From NCBI GenBank assembly GCA_038087015.1, contig JASBNA010000016.1, positions 248,001 to 312,000 on the forward strand: a stretch of 64,000 nt of DNA. Direction: 5' to 3'. The notes beneath the pieces were generated by a model. That model made no database searches, was not told the origin of the DNA, and worked only from the letters and a program-made list of their open reading frames with translations. Both the position numbers and the translations under genes were made by a program. Origin of the DNA: Cerrena zonata. Lineage: Eukaryota; Basidiomycota; Agaricomycetes; Polyporales; Cerrenaceae. The first letter of the stretch is position 1, and each line of letters starts with the position of its first letter. Below, in pieces: positions 36,376-48,069 of the stretch.

Positions 36376-39300
36376 CTAGAGAACGACAAGATCACCCTGA
36401 CACGAGCTACACCAGAAGATATGCGCCTCATCCAAGAATTGATTGTGTGCTTTTCTCGGGAGATGAACATGTACCGGCGGAGTAGCAGGCCTCGAGGGAG
36501 GTTCCACCACCGTCGGCAGACTGACAGGTTTGACAACGGGCGAAGATCGTCTCGAGTCCGCCTTTGCTTCACTATCGATCCGTGCCTTGAGCATGTTCAA
36601 GCTCACTTTTCGCTTATGCCGAGTCTCGGGCGAGAGTCCGTCAATAGCTGGTGTCACGGCAGGTGCGAGATGATGAGGAAATTGTCCATTCCTATGTGAA
36701 CTGAACGATGCTCGACGGAGATCACTGGAATGATCTACCACCCCACGACTATTCGTACGCATAGGGAGTCCAGGCCGTTGAGAAGCCCTCGAGGAAGACC
36801 GTTGGTAGCCAGCCAATTGTTCTTCCATGAATGATAATTGCCGTTGCAATGAATGCGTTTTCGCCTCCGCCTGGAAGACACCGGTCTCGAGTGAACGTAT
36901 CTGTGACTGCGCAGCGGACAACTCAAGGGCGTGTTGTTGTTTAATCGCACTGAGCATCTCTTCATTCAACGAGCCAGAGGACGTGTCAGCTTGATCAGTG
37001 CCATTCGCTGCAGCTGCAGCAGTAAAGTCCGCGTTCGGGGATGAAGTGACTCGTTGCTTGAGTTCATGTTGCAGTCGTTCGACCTCTTCCTCCTTCGCGG
37101 CTAGCTCCGCTCGTATGCCCTCCATCTCCGTACGAGCCCTTTCGAGGAAATCTTCTGCTTCCCGACGAGCATCGTTCCGTTCCTCTGTTTCGGTGCGCAG
37201 CATGTTCAGCTCTTCAATATGAGATTGAAGAGAAGCTGAGAGCTTGTCGACTTCTTCTGCATGTCGATTGGACGCTTCGCGGTAAGCAGACCGTTCCGCT
37301 TCGACTTTTTCCACACTCTCACGAGCTGCTTGAAGCTCGTCTTGGAGCTCGCCGTAAGCTTTCTGAAGCTCACTCGAGTTCACATGCGAAGAAGTCCTTT
37401 CGCGTTCCAGAGCAACCGTTGTGTCTTGGTGTTTCTTCTCCGCCGCATCTATTTGATCTCGAAGGTCTTCCACAGAGCTCTCTAGCTGAGCAATCATCGA
37501 ATCACGAGCACCAAGGGCTTTCTCCAACGACTCGACCTTCTCGCCAAGGTCTAATTTTGCGTCAGTGAGCTCGACGATCTTGGGACGCATCTCTTCTAAT
37601 GAGCGCATGAGCCCAATACCCTCCGCCTGAAGATCTTTCTGGATCTTCTCAGCCTCCTCGGCACGTCTATTCGCATTCCTAAGCTCTGCCTGAGTCTGCT
37701 GCAGCGTACGTACACTCGTGGTGAGTTCCGCCACGGTAGTAGCCAACTTCTGCTGCAGTTCCGAGACAGAAAGACCGGTGTCAGCCATCTTCTGCTCTAA
37801 CTCGGTTTTGTCATGCAAGAGCTGATCCCGTTCAGACGTAAGAGAAGATAATCGTTCCTGGACCTCCTCATGGAGCTTCATAGTAGCATCATGTTTGCCT
37901 TGCAGATCTGCTTCGCGTTCTGTTTGTTCTTCCAATTGCTTTTCCAGCCCATTGCGTTCTGCCTTGAGGGAAGATTGGACCTAAAGAGAGAGTTAACCAA
38001 TACCATCAGTCATTTTTATTCTATTAAAAAGATGTATATATAGAACGGCGGACTTTACCTGCTTCAATTTGGACACCTGGAGCTCAAGCTCGGCTGCGCG
38101 GTCTTGAGTATGTTGAAGGGTTGCCTCCAGACGTTCCGCGCGATCATCACTTTCGATTTGTTCTTCGAGTTCACGGACCCGACGTTGAAGCTCTTCCGAC
38201 TTGGATCGGCTATCATCCACCGACGCCGTCAAAAGTTGCAGTTCACGTTCCTATTAAAATGAAAACAAGAAACCGAACAGCAAGGGTTGGTTTCCATTCG
38301 ATCAGTTCATTTTCGGAGAAAGAGAGGGGGATCAAGGACACGTAAAACAGAGAGTCAGGGTCGTACCTGATCGTGACACCGACTAGCGAGTTCTTTCTCC
38401 CTATCCGAAACTTCTTCGAACTTGTGGGTCCATTCACGCTCTTCTTCCTCGAGGTGTCGAACAGATGTCTGAAGCTCGGCAGCTCTAAGACGCTCCTGCT
38501 CAAGTTCGTGCGATGTTTGTTGCAGGCCTACAACATGCAAATGTGAGTGAAAGTGGATATGAAGAGGAATTGATATGAAGGCGATGTGGGGGGTGTGCGA
38601 GGGTTGTGTGGTATGTTTGGCATGTTTGGTATTTAGGTATGTTTGTTGTGTGACGTAAAGACGCGGGGGCTTTGAACAAGGAAATCAAACACGTACGAGT
38701 ATCTGCGTCTTGCAGTCGTTCCAACGACGCGGTCAGATTTGTCTTCTCTGCGACAAGCAAGGTAATCGTCTGTTGTTGTTGTTCCGCATGATTATTAGCT
38801 TCTTCCAGCGATCGTTCCAATTCATATACTCGGTCTTGGCGGCTCCGAGAAGTGGAACGTTCCTCCTCAAGTGCTCGTTCCAGTTCGTGGGTCTCTACCG
38901 GAGTTAATAGAGTTGTGATCCGTTAGACATGTAGACGGAGGAAGCACCAAAATAAAACACCTACTTTTCTCAAATGGCTCTAGCCGGCGAACTCTGCCAA
39001 TCAAACCGGCCTTCTCGTCCTCCAATGAAGAAATTCGAGTCTGCTGCTCCTGCACTTGCTGCGAAGCTTTGCCCAATTCACTAGTCGTTTGTGCATTCGC
39101 AGCTTGTAACTCCAGGCCACGGAGCTCCAATTTCTTGTACTCCACTTGCACATGTGCCAACTCTATATTATGAAAGGATGAAATAGTTGATTAGGGGTTT
39201 CAAAAGGTTCGCGGGTTCGGCACCTACTAGTAATCTCGGCGTCCAATTTCTGTAAGTGCTTGAAGATATCCTCTCTCTCCATTGTCATTTGCCCGATTCT

Positions 39301-40184
39301 GATCTCGGCGTCCCTATGCGCTTTCTGTGCTTTCCCCATTTCTTCCATCGTCCTCCGAGTTTGATTATGCGCATTCGTAATCATGATTTTATGATCTTCC
39401 AACTGCTTGGTTGTGGCCTGAAGCTCTAAAGTATATCATAATCAATTAATATTATCCGTGCATATCAATTAAATGAAACCTACCTGAATCCACACTCTTC
39501 AATTTCTCCACCATCTCCGTCAAGTCGGCCTTCTCCGCTTCCAATGACCCAATGGTCTGTTGTTGTTTCTGGACAATCTCCCGCAGCTGCCTATGTTCTG
39601 ACGCAGCTACAGGGGGGCTAGTGGGTGGATGAATAGCCGATCTCGGCGGAGGAGACGAAATAGGTGTAGGTTTCGGTGACACTGCACTCGGAGGTGGCGG
39701 AGACCACGCAGGGATAGGCGGAGAAGGTGAAGGAACAGAATCATCTACACGCTGTAGACCAGATAACCAATTATTTGAATCGGCGGGTCCACTTTCCTTC
39801 GCAAACCTAGTATTCATAGCATAATCAATGATGTTTAGACTGGAATCTAATGAAATGTACCCTACAAGGTCACCCAGATTACGACCATTAGACCGACTTT
39901 CACTTGGCGCACTCAGAGGAGAAGATGCAGAAGGTGGCGCAATAGGTGAATGCACTTCTACAGGTGCTGGCGTGCCTCGTCGGGATGGCGGAGGACTCGG
40001 AGAGGCTACGCTTCGTGCATCTGTATTCGGGGTTACCCCACCCGCTTTCTGAGCTTTCTTCTTTGCCTATATGGGTTCAGCAGCCTGGTAAGTATTCAAG
40101 AATTGAGAAATTAGTAGACAGTTTATATACCATTAATGCACGCGCCCGGGCTGCTTTAGCTGCTCGATCTTCATCCGCCGACAT
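36376..40184 (-). CDS. Long coiled-coil protein, golgin-like
   Basis: The ATG at 40184 gives a first exon of 18 codons (RAAKAARARALM), then a GTATAT donor and an exon starting AKKKAQKAGG. A Pro/Ser-rich segment to about residue 160 is followed by over 800 residues of heptad-rich coiled coil in several exons, with repeated EKADLTEMVEKL-like units. The last large exon (about 37981-36376) contains LSPETRHKRKVSLNMLKARI. It ends with a Cys-pair tail (HIFWCSSCQGDLVVL). The N-terminal Lys/Arg/Ala helix and long coiled coil resemble fungal golgins that tether vesicles at the Golgi, but no GRIP or GRAB domain is recognised, so myosin-tail-like or kinesin-associated scaffolds are alternatives. Several small exons between 38000 and 39400 each begin with coiled-coil sequence, fitting the many introns. 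Confidence 0.6.
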
Positions 40185-40960
40185 GGTGTCCAGTTACTGA
40201 AGCTTTCCAAGAGATTGTCTCAAAGTGATTCCAAAGTTATGTATGTCCCTGAGGCAAGAAAGAAATGACGAAAGGAATATAGCTGAAATGTAAATGTATG
40301 TACTAGCTCGCGTAGTATACAGGGACTCCGGACACGTCAAGCGCGTGTTTCGATCATCCCGTCACGCCCACGTTGTCAAGCACTTTGCATCATTATCTCA
40401 TCTCCCACTGCGGATTCGCAAGGGGTAAAGGAAGCATATCAAGGGGTCAACGTTCGACAAGTGAGGGGAATAGGACAATCCAAGAATGCATTGCGAACCG
40501 CTACTGTATAAACATAGGTTATAGAATTCTCCTGGCTACGAGTTATAAGCTGATATCGAGAAGCAAAGTGGCGAAGCAAGGATACGAGACGGGGTTGGTA
40601 AAGAAACGAGAAACACGCGATAGAGAGAGGAGAGAGAGATAAAGAGTAAGAAAATGCAAAGAGGATATGCCACAGAAGGAAAGGCCACCTCCGACCATAA
40701 AAATTGTATCAATAAAAGAGTGGGTAAACGAGCAAACAAGTAGTCTTAATACTTGTAAAGACTGACTAGAAATCGCGTCCGGTCGGGAAGAGAGATTTGG
40801 GGACGACAAAAACATAATATACCCTAATGCAAACGAGACAGACGCCTTGGAAAGCGGATGGTGAGAGAGAGGACAGCGCGTAAGAGGGGAGAAGGAAAAC
40901 AGGAGGGTGATGGGTATTGTAGGAACAACAGCGGGAACATCAGGCATCAATAGTTCAAGA
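40185..40960. other. Intergenic region between two minus-strand genes
   Basis: Holds the promoter of the golgin-like gene (right of 40184) and the 3'UTR of the G-beta gene. Purine-rich on the plus strand (40590-40660), i.e. CT-rich on the coding strand, as in fungal promoters. Confidence 0.5.
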
Positions 40961-42260
40961 TCACGCCCAGACCTGGCAAAAAATCGTGATGCATCAATAA
41001 ATGAACGGAAGCGGAAGATAATTTTATAACAAGTGACACTTACCCTGAGAGTGCTGTCCCAACTACCAGTGCAAAGTGCCATACCATCCGCACTGACACC
41101 CAAGCAACTGACACGGTTCTCGTGTCCAGTGAGGACACCAACACGCTCACCCTTGAGCGTGTCCCAGACGTTACAAGTCCAGTCGTCGTAACCACCGAAG
41201 AGGATACGACCTGAGATGGAGAATGCAACGGAAGTGATACCGCAAAGAATGTTATCATGTGTGAAGGAGTTCAGCTCGCGATCAGCTCGAATATCAAACA
41301 GTCTGCAAGAAGCATCGTCGGAACCGGTCGCAAATGCATCTCCATTGGGGAAGAACCTAGAATAGTCAGATTTGACTTGTCAATATTTTGCTCCGAGGCT
41401 TGAAGCGGCTTTGGCTTACGAAACAGCATTGATGTCTGACTCATGGCCAGTGAAAGTTTGCGTGGCCTTTCCACTTCGGATATCCCAAAGCTTCGCAGTG
41501 GCGTCGCAAGCACCAGAGACGAAAACATTCTGGTTGGGGCCCAGCGATAGACTGACGGGGTGGTCAGGCACAGGTGTCAAACAGTTGGACAAGCACGGAG
41601 ATTGCTTACCTCATCACATCACCCGTGTGGTCGCTGAACTCGACTACTCGTACACCAGCCTCGATATCCCAAAGCATACAGGTCATGTCTCCAGACGAAG
41701 TAACGATTTGTCTGTCGTTGATGAAGCGACAGCAACTGAGGTATCCAGAATGCGCGCTAAGCTCGCGCGCACCCCTCACATTCATACCCTCTTTTGAATG
41801 GAGGTTGTATACTGAGCAGATGTTATCGAGACCACCGCAAGCGACGTAACCGCCGGATGGTGAGTAAGCACAGGTCATGACCCAGCTTGATCGGAGGGGA
41901 ATGGCGTGGACTTTGTTTGTAGTGTAAGCGTCCCAGACGATGAGTTTACCATCCTGTGAAGCAGAGACAAGATGTCTGCGGTCGGTAGCCCAGTGCATTG
42001 CGTAGATTTTAGCCAGATGACCACGGAGAGCCCGACGGGGACGCATGACGATCCTAGGGAGAGAGTCGACTTCTGCAGCCATCGCCCTCACTAAGGTGGT
42101 GATAAGATATGAGCCATGACCGGGGCGAAGAGGAGGGCGAGAAGGACATACAACTGGTGTCTGCAGACGACTCTCTCTTTGCACGAATCCGCTCCTTCAA
42201 ACTTTCGGCTTCTCGCCTTGCAGCGGCGATTCGTTCTTGAATGTCACTTTGTTGCGACAT
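40961..42260 (-). CDS. Heterotrimeric G-protein beta subunit (WD40 propeller)
   Basis: The ATG at 42260 opens an N-terminal coiled coil ([20 protein letters not shown]) that pairs with the gamma subunit. Seven WD repeats follow: [13 protein letters not shown] ... LIVWD, then MLWD, AKLWD, SCRLFD, CNVWD and a final TLRVWA. The sequence LSACRxx-type blocks and the length (about 350 residues) match the canonical G-beta of fungi and animals rather than RACK1, which lacks the N-terminal helix. G-beta couples pheromone and nutrient receptors to MAP-kinase and cAMP pathways at the plasma membrane. The last intron separates VWA and the stop from the rest, so the final coding exon is only four codons (ending at 40961). 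Other introns are short and in standard positions. Confidence 0.93.
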
Positions 42261-45200
42261 CTTTTCGTTACTTCTAAAGGGGGCAAGCTAAGAAAGGGAA
42301 GAGAGGCTTGTGAAGATGAGGCTGGAGTGCCTTGGAGATGGGGAGCGGTGAAACTCACGTAGAAAGGCGGAGTAAAGGAAGGTCGAGGGGAGAAGACGTC
42401 CAAATTGATGGAAGTTGTTGCGTGAGAACTGTGACCGGCAAGGGAAGGACTGGCGACGGGGATGGCCAGCAAGACGGGGAGCCTCGAGGACGGTGTCGAC
42501 AGGAGAGGAGAGGGAGGTGGACGACGACGAGCGAGCTGGGGGCGATGGTGGGAGAGGAGAACGGTGTCAAGGAGAGAGCGAGCCAGGGATGGGCTGATTG
42601 TCACTGTCTCTGTGATCCCAGATGCACTGGCTCCCGTCACACTCGCACTCGGCCCCTCTTCAGACTCCGACGCCGTCCCTCCGTCCCTCGCCGGGGCCAA
42701 CGATTCACCCCGCCACAAATGCCTCGACGGTGCACAACAACCTCGCAAACAACTGCGGTCTCTGCTTGCACTGGCATCACCTTCTCCATCTCTGAATTCC
42801 CAACTTCCCCCAACTACTTGCATAGACATTTGTGTCATTTCATCCTTGGAATGAAGGATCGTCGCACTTACTCCGATCTCTCGTACTACCCGAACTCTTC
42901 GTATTCTCATTCAAGAAATTTGAAGCCGCCGTTCTGCCTCTTTGATACCCTACAATGCTCTTCTGTGGCGACAGTATCGCCCAGCCGAACTTGGCAAGAC
43001 GAAAATATGGAACATAGACGTTCTAGACAGACACCCTTCGTAAAGCAATACAACATGTGGATAACCATCCACCCATCACCCAAAGTCCGCGTAGCGCCCC
43101 TCTCCATATGAACTCTTGCCAACTTCGTAGCCCATTCACACATCCACAACACACGCTGTCAACTCGATACTCTAGGTTCAACAAGTACGCGATACGGAGT
43201 CGGACCTCCCGGGCTACTATGACCCTCGACGATCATTCTCATAGTCTAAATGACAGCTCCGACCACAGGAAAAGAAAAAAATGCTGCATACTTTCTTAGG
43301 CGGCCAAATATTGCTCGCTGCTCCATAATTGACCGTTACACTGTCGACCTATAATGCATAAAATCTTAGCACTCAAATATAGAAGTATGTACGCCTTTCC
43401 ATATTTGAAAGCTTATATCGATTTATTTCGTCCTAGTCTTGGTATTATGTATTTGCGATGCCTCTGACTGCAATCTTCGCAAGAGATTTATTTTATTGTC
43501 TTGCCGCACATACGTCACTAACTTCTAGGATTCATTATGATATATTGATGCTGTGCTATCCTAGGAGTATCTTTGACCTATGCCAAATACCCCCTTGCCA
43601 TTGGAGGAAATTTTGATAACGCCCCTAGGCACTGAGTCATGACTCCCAATTCGAGAAGAGCAAGTTCTAATCATTCACCTATTCACATACTTCTTTAGTA
43701 CTCGGTGTGATACCACTCGTGAGGGCTCAATAAACAATTACAATTGCTGTGGAATCATTCAATACCAATACCCGATTTTCATATTTCCGAGATCGCAGCG
43801 TTCGCGGTTACATTGCTTTCAAAAAGCCGACAATCATTTGAAGGGATGACGCAACGTAGTTAGTGCAGTGAGGGGCTGTCCAAAGTTCAATACATAAAAT
43901 GCATTTCAACGAATGATCCTACCTAGTTGACTTTGACTCCATTCGCAACCACATAGTTATCAATCTATCTAGCAAGACGGATCATTATCCTCAACTTTGT
44001 CTAGGTGACTGTACCGCAATTGATTGATCCGACACACTGCTTGAGAGGGTTCATTATGTCTTCATGTATCTAAATTTGAATAGATCATTCTAGCGCGGAA
44101 GCCGTCTTAGAGCTCTACGCTTTGTTTGCCACAACCAGTGCCTAGGGAAACAGCTTTACCGAGTGTCAGTGTCGTATCATGTTTGGCATCCTGTAACTTG
44201 TTCAATTGTTCTTGAACACCTTCCCTTTCTGGAAATTGACTGATAGCCGCTGATTTAGCCGAGTGCGCCTCAAGGCCATTCAACAGCGCCAGAAAGTGTT
44301 CTCAACAGGGTTCTTACCTACCACCAGGCTTTCAGCCCAACCTCAAGTCCATCTCTCTCCTGCATCAAACTAAAAAACCCTAAAGCATCCATCTTTCAGC
44401 GCGAAACAGTCACATCCATCTAGGAATTTTTTAGGACCAAGCGTCCGTCGCCTAGGCTGTGGTCTTAGGGTTTTGTGGACACAAGCCTGAGGACAGCTTG
44501 AGGCGATCGTGTTCCACCTTCACATTCTTCGGCTGTTGACAAGGCTACGCTCCATTGAAACCGCATTATGCTCGGTCAAATCGGCAATATGTCCGTTCCT
44601 TATTCCTTCAAGGACCAAAGCACCATGTGGCCCGCATCTTGTTCTTTCAATATACCCCACTTATATCCTCCAACCGTCATTTTTAATAGCGCATCATGCT
44701 TCGGGCGCTGAGGCGTTTAAAGGAATTACGGCATGGCAACTATCGGTCGGTTCGCTGTTGTGTCCGTTTCTCCACTCGCAAGCTGCACCTCCGACACCCC
44801 TGGGACTAGTACGAGGAGAGATCGGAGCGCGTTTGTACTTGTTGCGAATGTCTGCACTCCCGCGTAGTTTCGAGATCCTCCCGAGAGAACCTCCCGTATT
44901 TCTCACCTCGAGGACGCGTTTTCTATACTCAGGGGCTGGAAAGTGTCTAAACCGCAACATTCGGTGACTCGGATCTGTATTGATTTTCCAAAACCAGGAA
45001 ATCTTTGTGCATTCTAACGATATTCATCATGATATCTCGCTGACAACCCTCTTACACGGTACCCCCCTGTCTAGGGCAACTCTCTGACGTCGCCTCTTGA
45101 CGTCGTCTCGCTAGCTCCTCCAGGCTTTTCCGAACTCTACGGAACCCTCGTACTCACATGCGAAGCCAACTATAGGATCCATACCATATGTTACTCTTAT

Positions 45201-45890
45201 CGATTCGACACCGGTTGGACCTCTGACAAATTCTCTGACAACAGCCTTCATTACTTTGGCCAATTGTAACCTAACGAGTCATGATGATCACTTCCAGCGC
45301 CGCGCTTCTATGACAGATAGTGCCTCAAGAGAGCTTTCATCCTTGTGCCACGAAGTCCGCCATTTGACGATCCGTGATCTGACCTTCAAATTCATTCTCT
45401 CCGTCCTCGATATGGAGTATCGCTTCGGGTTCTCGTATCGAATCTTTTTTTCTGCCTCCACACAAACACATCCCTTCATACTTCTCAATCACTCTGACGC
45501 AATTGACGATCAAAAAATGACGGGTGACTCGTTAGCGTTGGCACAAGTGGAATTTTTTTCCTTTCCCGAGAGTATCTCTTGTTGCGTTCCTGTCCTCCTC
45601 GCGTTTCCCGTTGTCGTAAGATGCTGCGATGCATGTTCTACTAGGCTGCATTTCTCACTTGTCCCGTGGCGGAGTACAGGGTCTCACTTCAAACAGAGTT
45701 TTACTCCGTAATCTTGGGCTCCTAGGATGCGCAGAACTAGGGATCAGTTCATCACCTTTATGGGTACATAAACCTCCCCTGGTTGCTGCAGTATGGGTCA
45801 TTCACCAGCTACTCAAGCAAACGTTCTATTCTACAAAGCTCATTTTTTTCTCTACATCTATCCCTTCGTATATTTTTTCTATCTCATATA
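42261..45890. other. Gene-poor interval upstream of the dsRBD cluster
   Basis: The left part (42261-43300) is the upstream region and probable leader of the G-beta gene; it is open on several frames because of biased composition, with no coherent protein. 43300-45890 holds no supported gene. Plus-strand frames at 44509-44967 and 45256-45711 are 150 residues long but look unlike real proteins and do not splice to anything. Confidence 0.5.
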
Positions 45891-46247
45891 ATGGCTGATC
45901 CACGTAGGCTTTCGCGTTGAACAGTATAATTTAGATACTAACGGTACCCGTGGTCACTCTCTTCTCCTAGAGTGGCGCCAGAGGCTCAACAACCTCCTTC
46001 AGAAGAGCGATCTCGGAAGGGAAGCACTTGCATGGCAAGAGTATCAAGCCGGTGCTCAGCACACAAGCGACTGGGAAGCTATTGCTTATAGTACGTTCAT
46101 TCATTTTAAACCATGCCAGTCAAACTCATCTTTCTCTCAGTCAGGAGCATAGAGTATGGTCGTGGCCGAGCTCACACTCTAGCAGACGCAAAGGAGACTG
46201 CCGCTCGTATTGCCTACGAGGTCCTGTTCCAACAACTTTATGGTTGA
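45891..46247 (+). CDS. Mini dsRNA-binding-domain protein, copy A
   Basis: Three exons, 45891-45903, 45971-46090 and 46141-46247, introns both in phase 1, give 79 residues that are almost entirely one double-stranded-RNA-binding domain (alpha-beta-beta-beta-alpha). Helix 1 and strand 1 region: QRLNNLLQKSDLGREALAW. The beta region reads WQEYQAGAQHTSDWEAIAY, with the family's H-x-x-x-W spacing. Helix 2: ADAKETAARIAYEVLF. The usual G-x-G-x-[ST]-K-K start of helix 2 is changed to GRGRAHTLADAK, so the Lys patch that grips RNA is reduced to one residue. The first exon is only 13 bases. It is the leftmost of three similar genes on the same strand. Stand-alone single dsRBDs could modulate Dicer or ADAR-like partners; that is inference. 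Confidence 0.75.
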
Positions 46248-47601
46248 TGATCGGGTTGGAGTATGTTATGCTGTGGAAAATGTCGGATCGTGACTAACAT
46301 ACTATCAATGAATAGGTGATTGTATTCCTATCCATGTTACGCCTCAACATTTCACGATTGGACACTATCATTTGGATTGCATCGCTGGCACTAGTCCTCC
46401 TCACACATCCAACACCCCCATCTGTAGCATTACTTACCGCCTCTCTGATACTTGTACCACCTACCACATAATCTTCCGATACTGTATCTAGTAGTGTCTG
46501 TGCAATCGTGATTACCTCGTTATATTATTTTACCTTAAGCACTCGCGGGAGCATCTTGAGTTTCAAGCTTAGCGGGAGAAGGTTTAGATCATTCCAAGGC
46601 AAACGCCACAAGGCTGCCACTCACTATCGGTGATGGCCGAATCTAGTGCTATTACCCAAAATGTTTATTACGGTTTAATCGCTTCTAACTTCGAGTCGAA
46701 TCGCAAGCTGCCCTTGATCTTTGCCCCAATACTGGTTCAATCTCCGCTTGACTATGAAAGCCTCGACTAATGGTACATTCCTCAACTAGTATAGGCCCCG
46801 ATCCTTGCGTGCAGGTGAATCCAACAAGCCGGGCCTGCGGGGCTTGTCATCCCACCACGCTACTCACACGCAGGGATGTGGATGGTCTGCGTCTGGCTGC
46901 TTCTTGCTTGCTTCGCGGGAGAACAGCAGGCACGATAATGGCAATGATGCGTCACTTGCGAGGATACCTCGGTACTCCACATTGTGCCGTCGTGACTTGC
47001 GGAGAATCACGACGCTGGCGCAAGCCCTCTTCTGCCATGTTCCAACCAATCGTTTAAGGGGGCCGATCTCTGAACCTGCGTTGTTCTATATGCTTAAGAG
47101 GGATCGGCAGGGGACATCACTCGATCACTTCGTTCAGCACTCCACGGCCAATATCTCGGCCGTGTGAACCGAAATGGAGCATGGTCGAAAGATCGTGAAT
47201 CGCTATATATATCTTGTTTCGCAACCAGCGTAGCGAATGGTCCTTCGGTCTGTCACCTTGAGGTCCGGCTTCATTACTTCTCGCTTATGGCAACGACGCC
47301 TCTCAACATGTGGCTGCTCTTGGTTCTGCACTTTTCGACGTATTCTCTTTCCTGCCTCTCTTCAAAGACCAAATATTTCTCTCCGTTGACACTTGTTATA
47401 TGTTCCGCCGCGAGATGGTGTGTAGTGCCAAACTGTGCATACCCTAGATCGAGGTGCCGCGCCGTTGCAAGTCGTTTAGAACTTCGACGATTACATACTC
47501 GTTCTTTTGGTGGATGAAGAGAACATTAGATGTGGCTTCTCGACATGCAGCAAGGTGAATGGGACTCTCCATGGTGGGTTGCGGGCTTCATGTAGCCCGT
47601 T
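46248..47601. other. Intergenic region between mini-dsRBD genes A and B
   Basis: About 1.35 kb. No further dsRBD exon (LNN helix start or GEGxGxTK block) was found on the plus strand here. The open frames at 46770-47517 look non-coding. Confidence 0.45.
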
Positions 47602-47607
47602 TATAAA
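47602..47607 (+). promoter_or_regulatory. TATA box of mini-dsRBD gene B
   Basis: TATAAA 59 bases before the ATG at 47661, followed by a leader made of CAA/CAACAA repeats (47631-47660), an unstructured sequence typical of well-translated fungal mRNAs. Confidence 0.55.
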
Positions 47608-47660
47608 GCCACTGACACTCCACCAATGTTCTCAACAACAACAGCAATAACAACAACAAC

Positions 47661-48069
47661 ATGTCTAACGGTGAGTGATTCGTTCGTTCCCGGACATCGT
47701 TTGCAATCTTTCTTACGGACGCCATGATTAGTCAACGACACCGTGGCTCTCAACAACTGTATGTGGTCATTCAGGATTTTCCACTCACCTGCCTGCTAAT
47801 TCTTCACCCTTAGATCTCCAGGCTAAGGGACAACTTCAATTTCTCGTCTCCAGAGAGGTCTCCTCCGGTCAGACCCATGCGCCTCAGTGGAAAGTGACCT
47901 ACAGCCGTCCGTTCTCATCGTTTGAATAGAAAAAAGTAGTGTTAGCTGACGCTCTCTTGCAGTCCATGACAAAGTTATCGGTGAAGGTATCGGTAATACG
48001 AAGGCCGCCGCCAAAGACGCCGCTGCGAAGGTTGCTCTGGAGCAATTCCGCGCCGAAGAGCAGACCTGA
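47661..48069 (+). CDS. Mini dsRNA-binding-domain protein, copy B
   Basis: Four exons (47661-47670, 47732-47758, 47814-47906, 47963-48069), all three introns in phase 1, give 78 residues. This is the most canonical copy: helix 1 has VALNNYLQAKGQLQFL, the strand region has HAPQWKVTYS with the family's H-x-P-x-W motif, and helix 2 starts GEGIGNTKAAAKDAAAKVAL. That matches the G-x-G-x-[ST]-K-x-x-[AK]-K-x-x-A-A core of dsRBDs, with most of the RNA-contact residues kept. The first coding exon is 10 bases (M-S-N plus one base). There is no other domain, no signal peptide and no membrane segment, so the protein is probably cytosolic or nuclear. A TATA box and CAA-rich leader suggest good expression. 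It likely binds dsRNA; competition with RNA-silencing factors is a plausible but untested role. Confidence 0.85.

Noticed and set aside
36998..37485. Plus-strand Ser/Ala-rich frames within the golgin-like gene
   Set aside because: Antisense reflections of Glu/Ala-rich coiled-coil codons on the minus strand.
42197..43111. Long open frames on both strands upstream of G-beta
   Set aside because: They overlap each other, have GC-biased composition and show no protein-like segments; more likely promoter and leader of G-beta.
44509..45711. Two plus-strand frames of about 150 codons
   Set aside because: First frame does not start with ATG, the other lacks domain-like features, and neither has splice partners.
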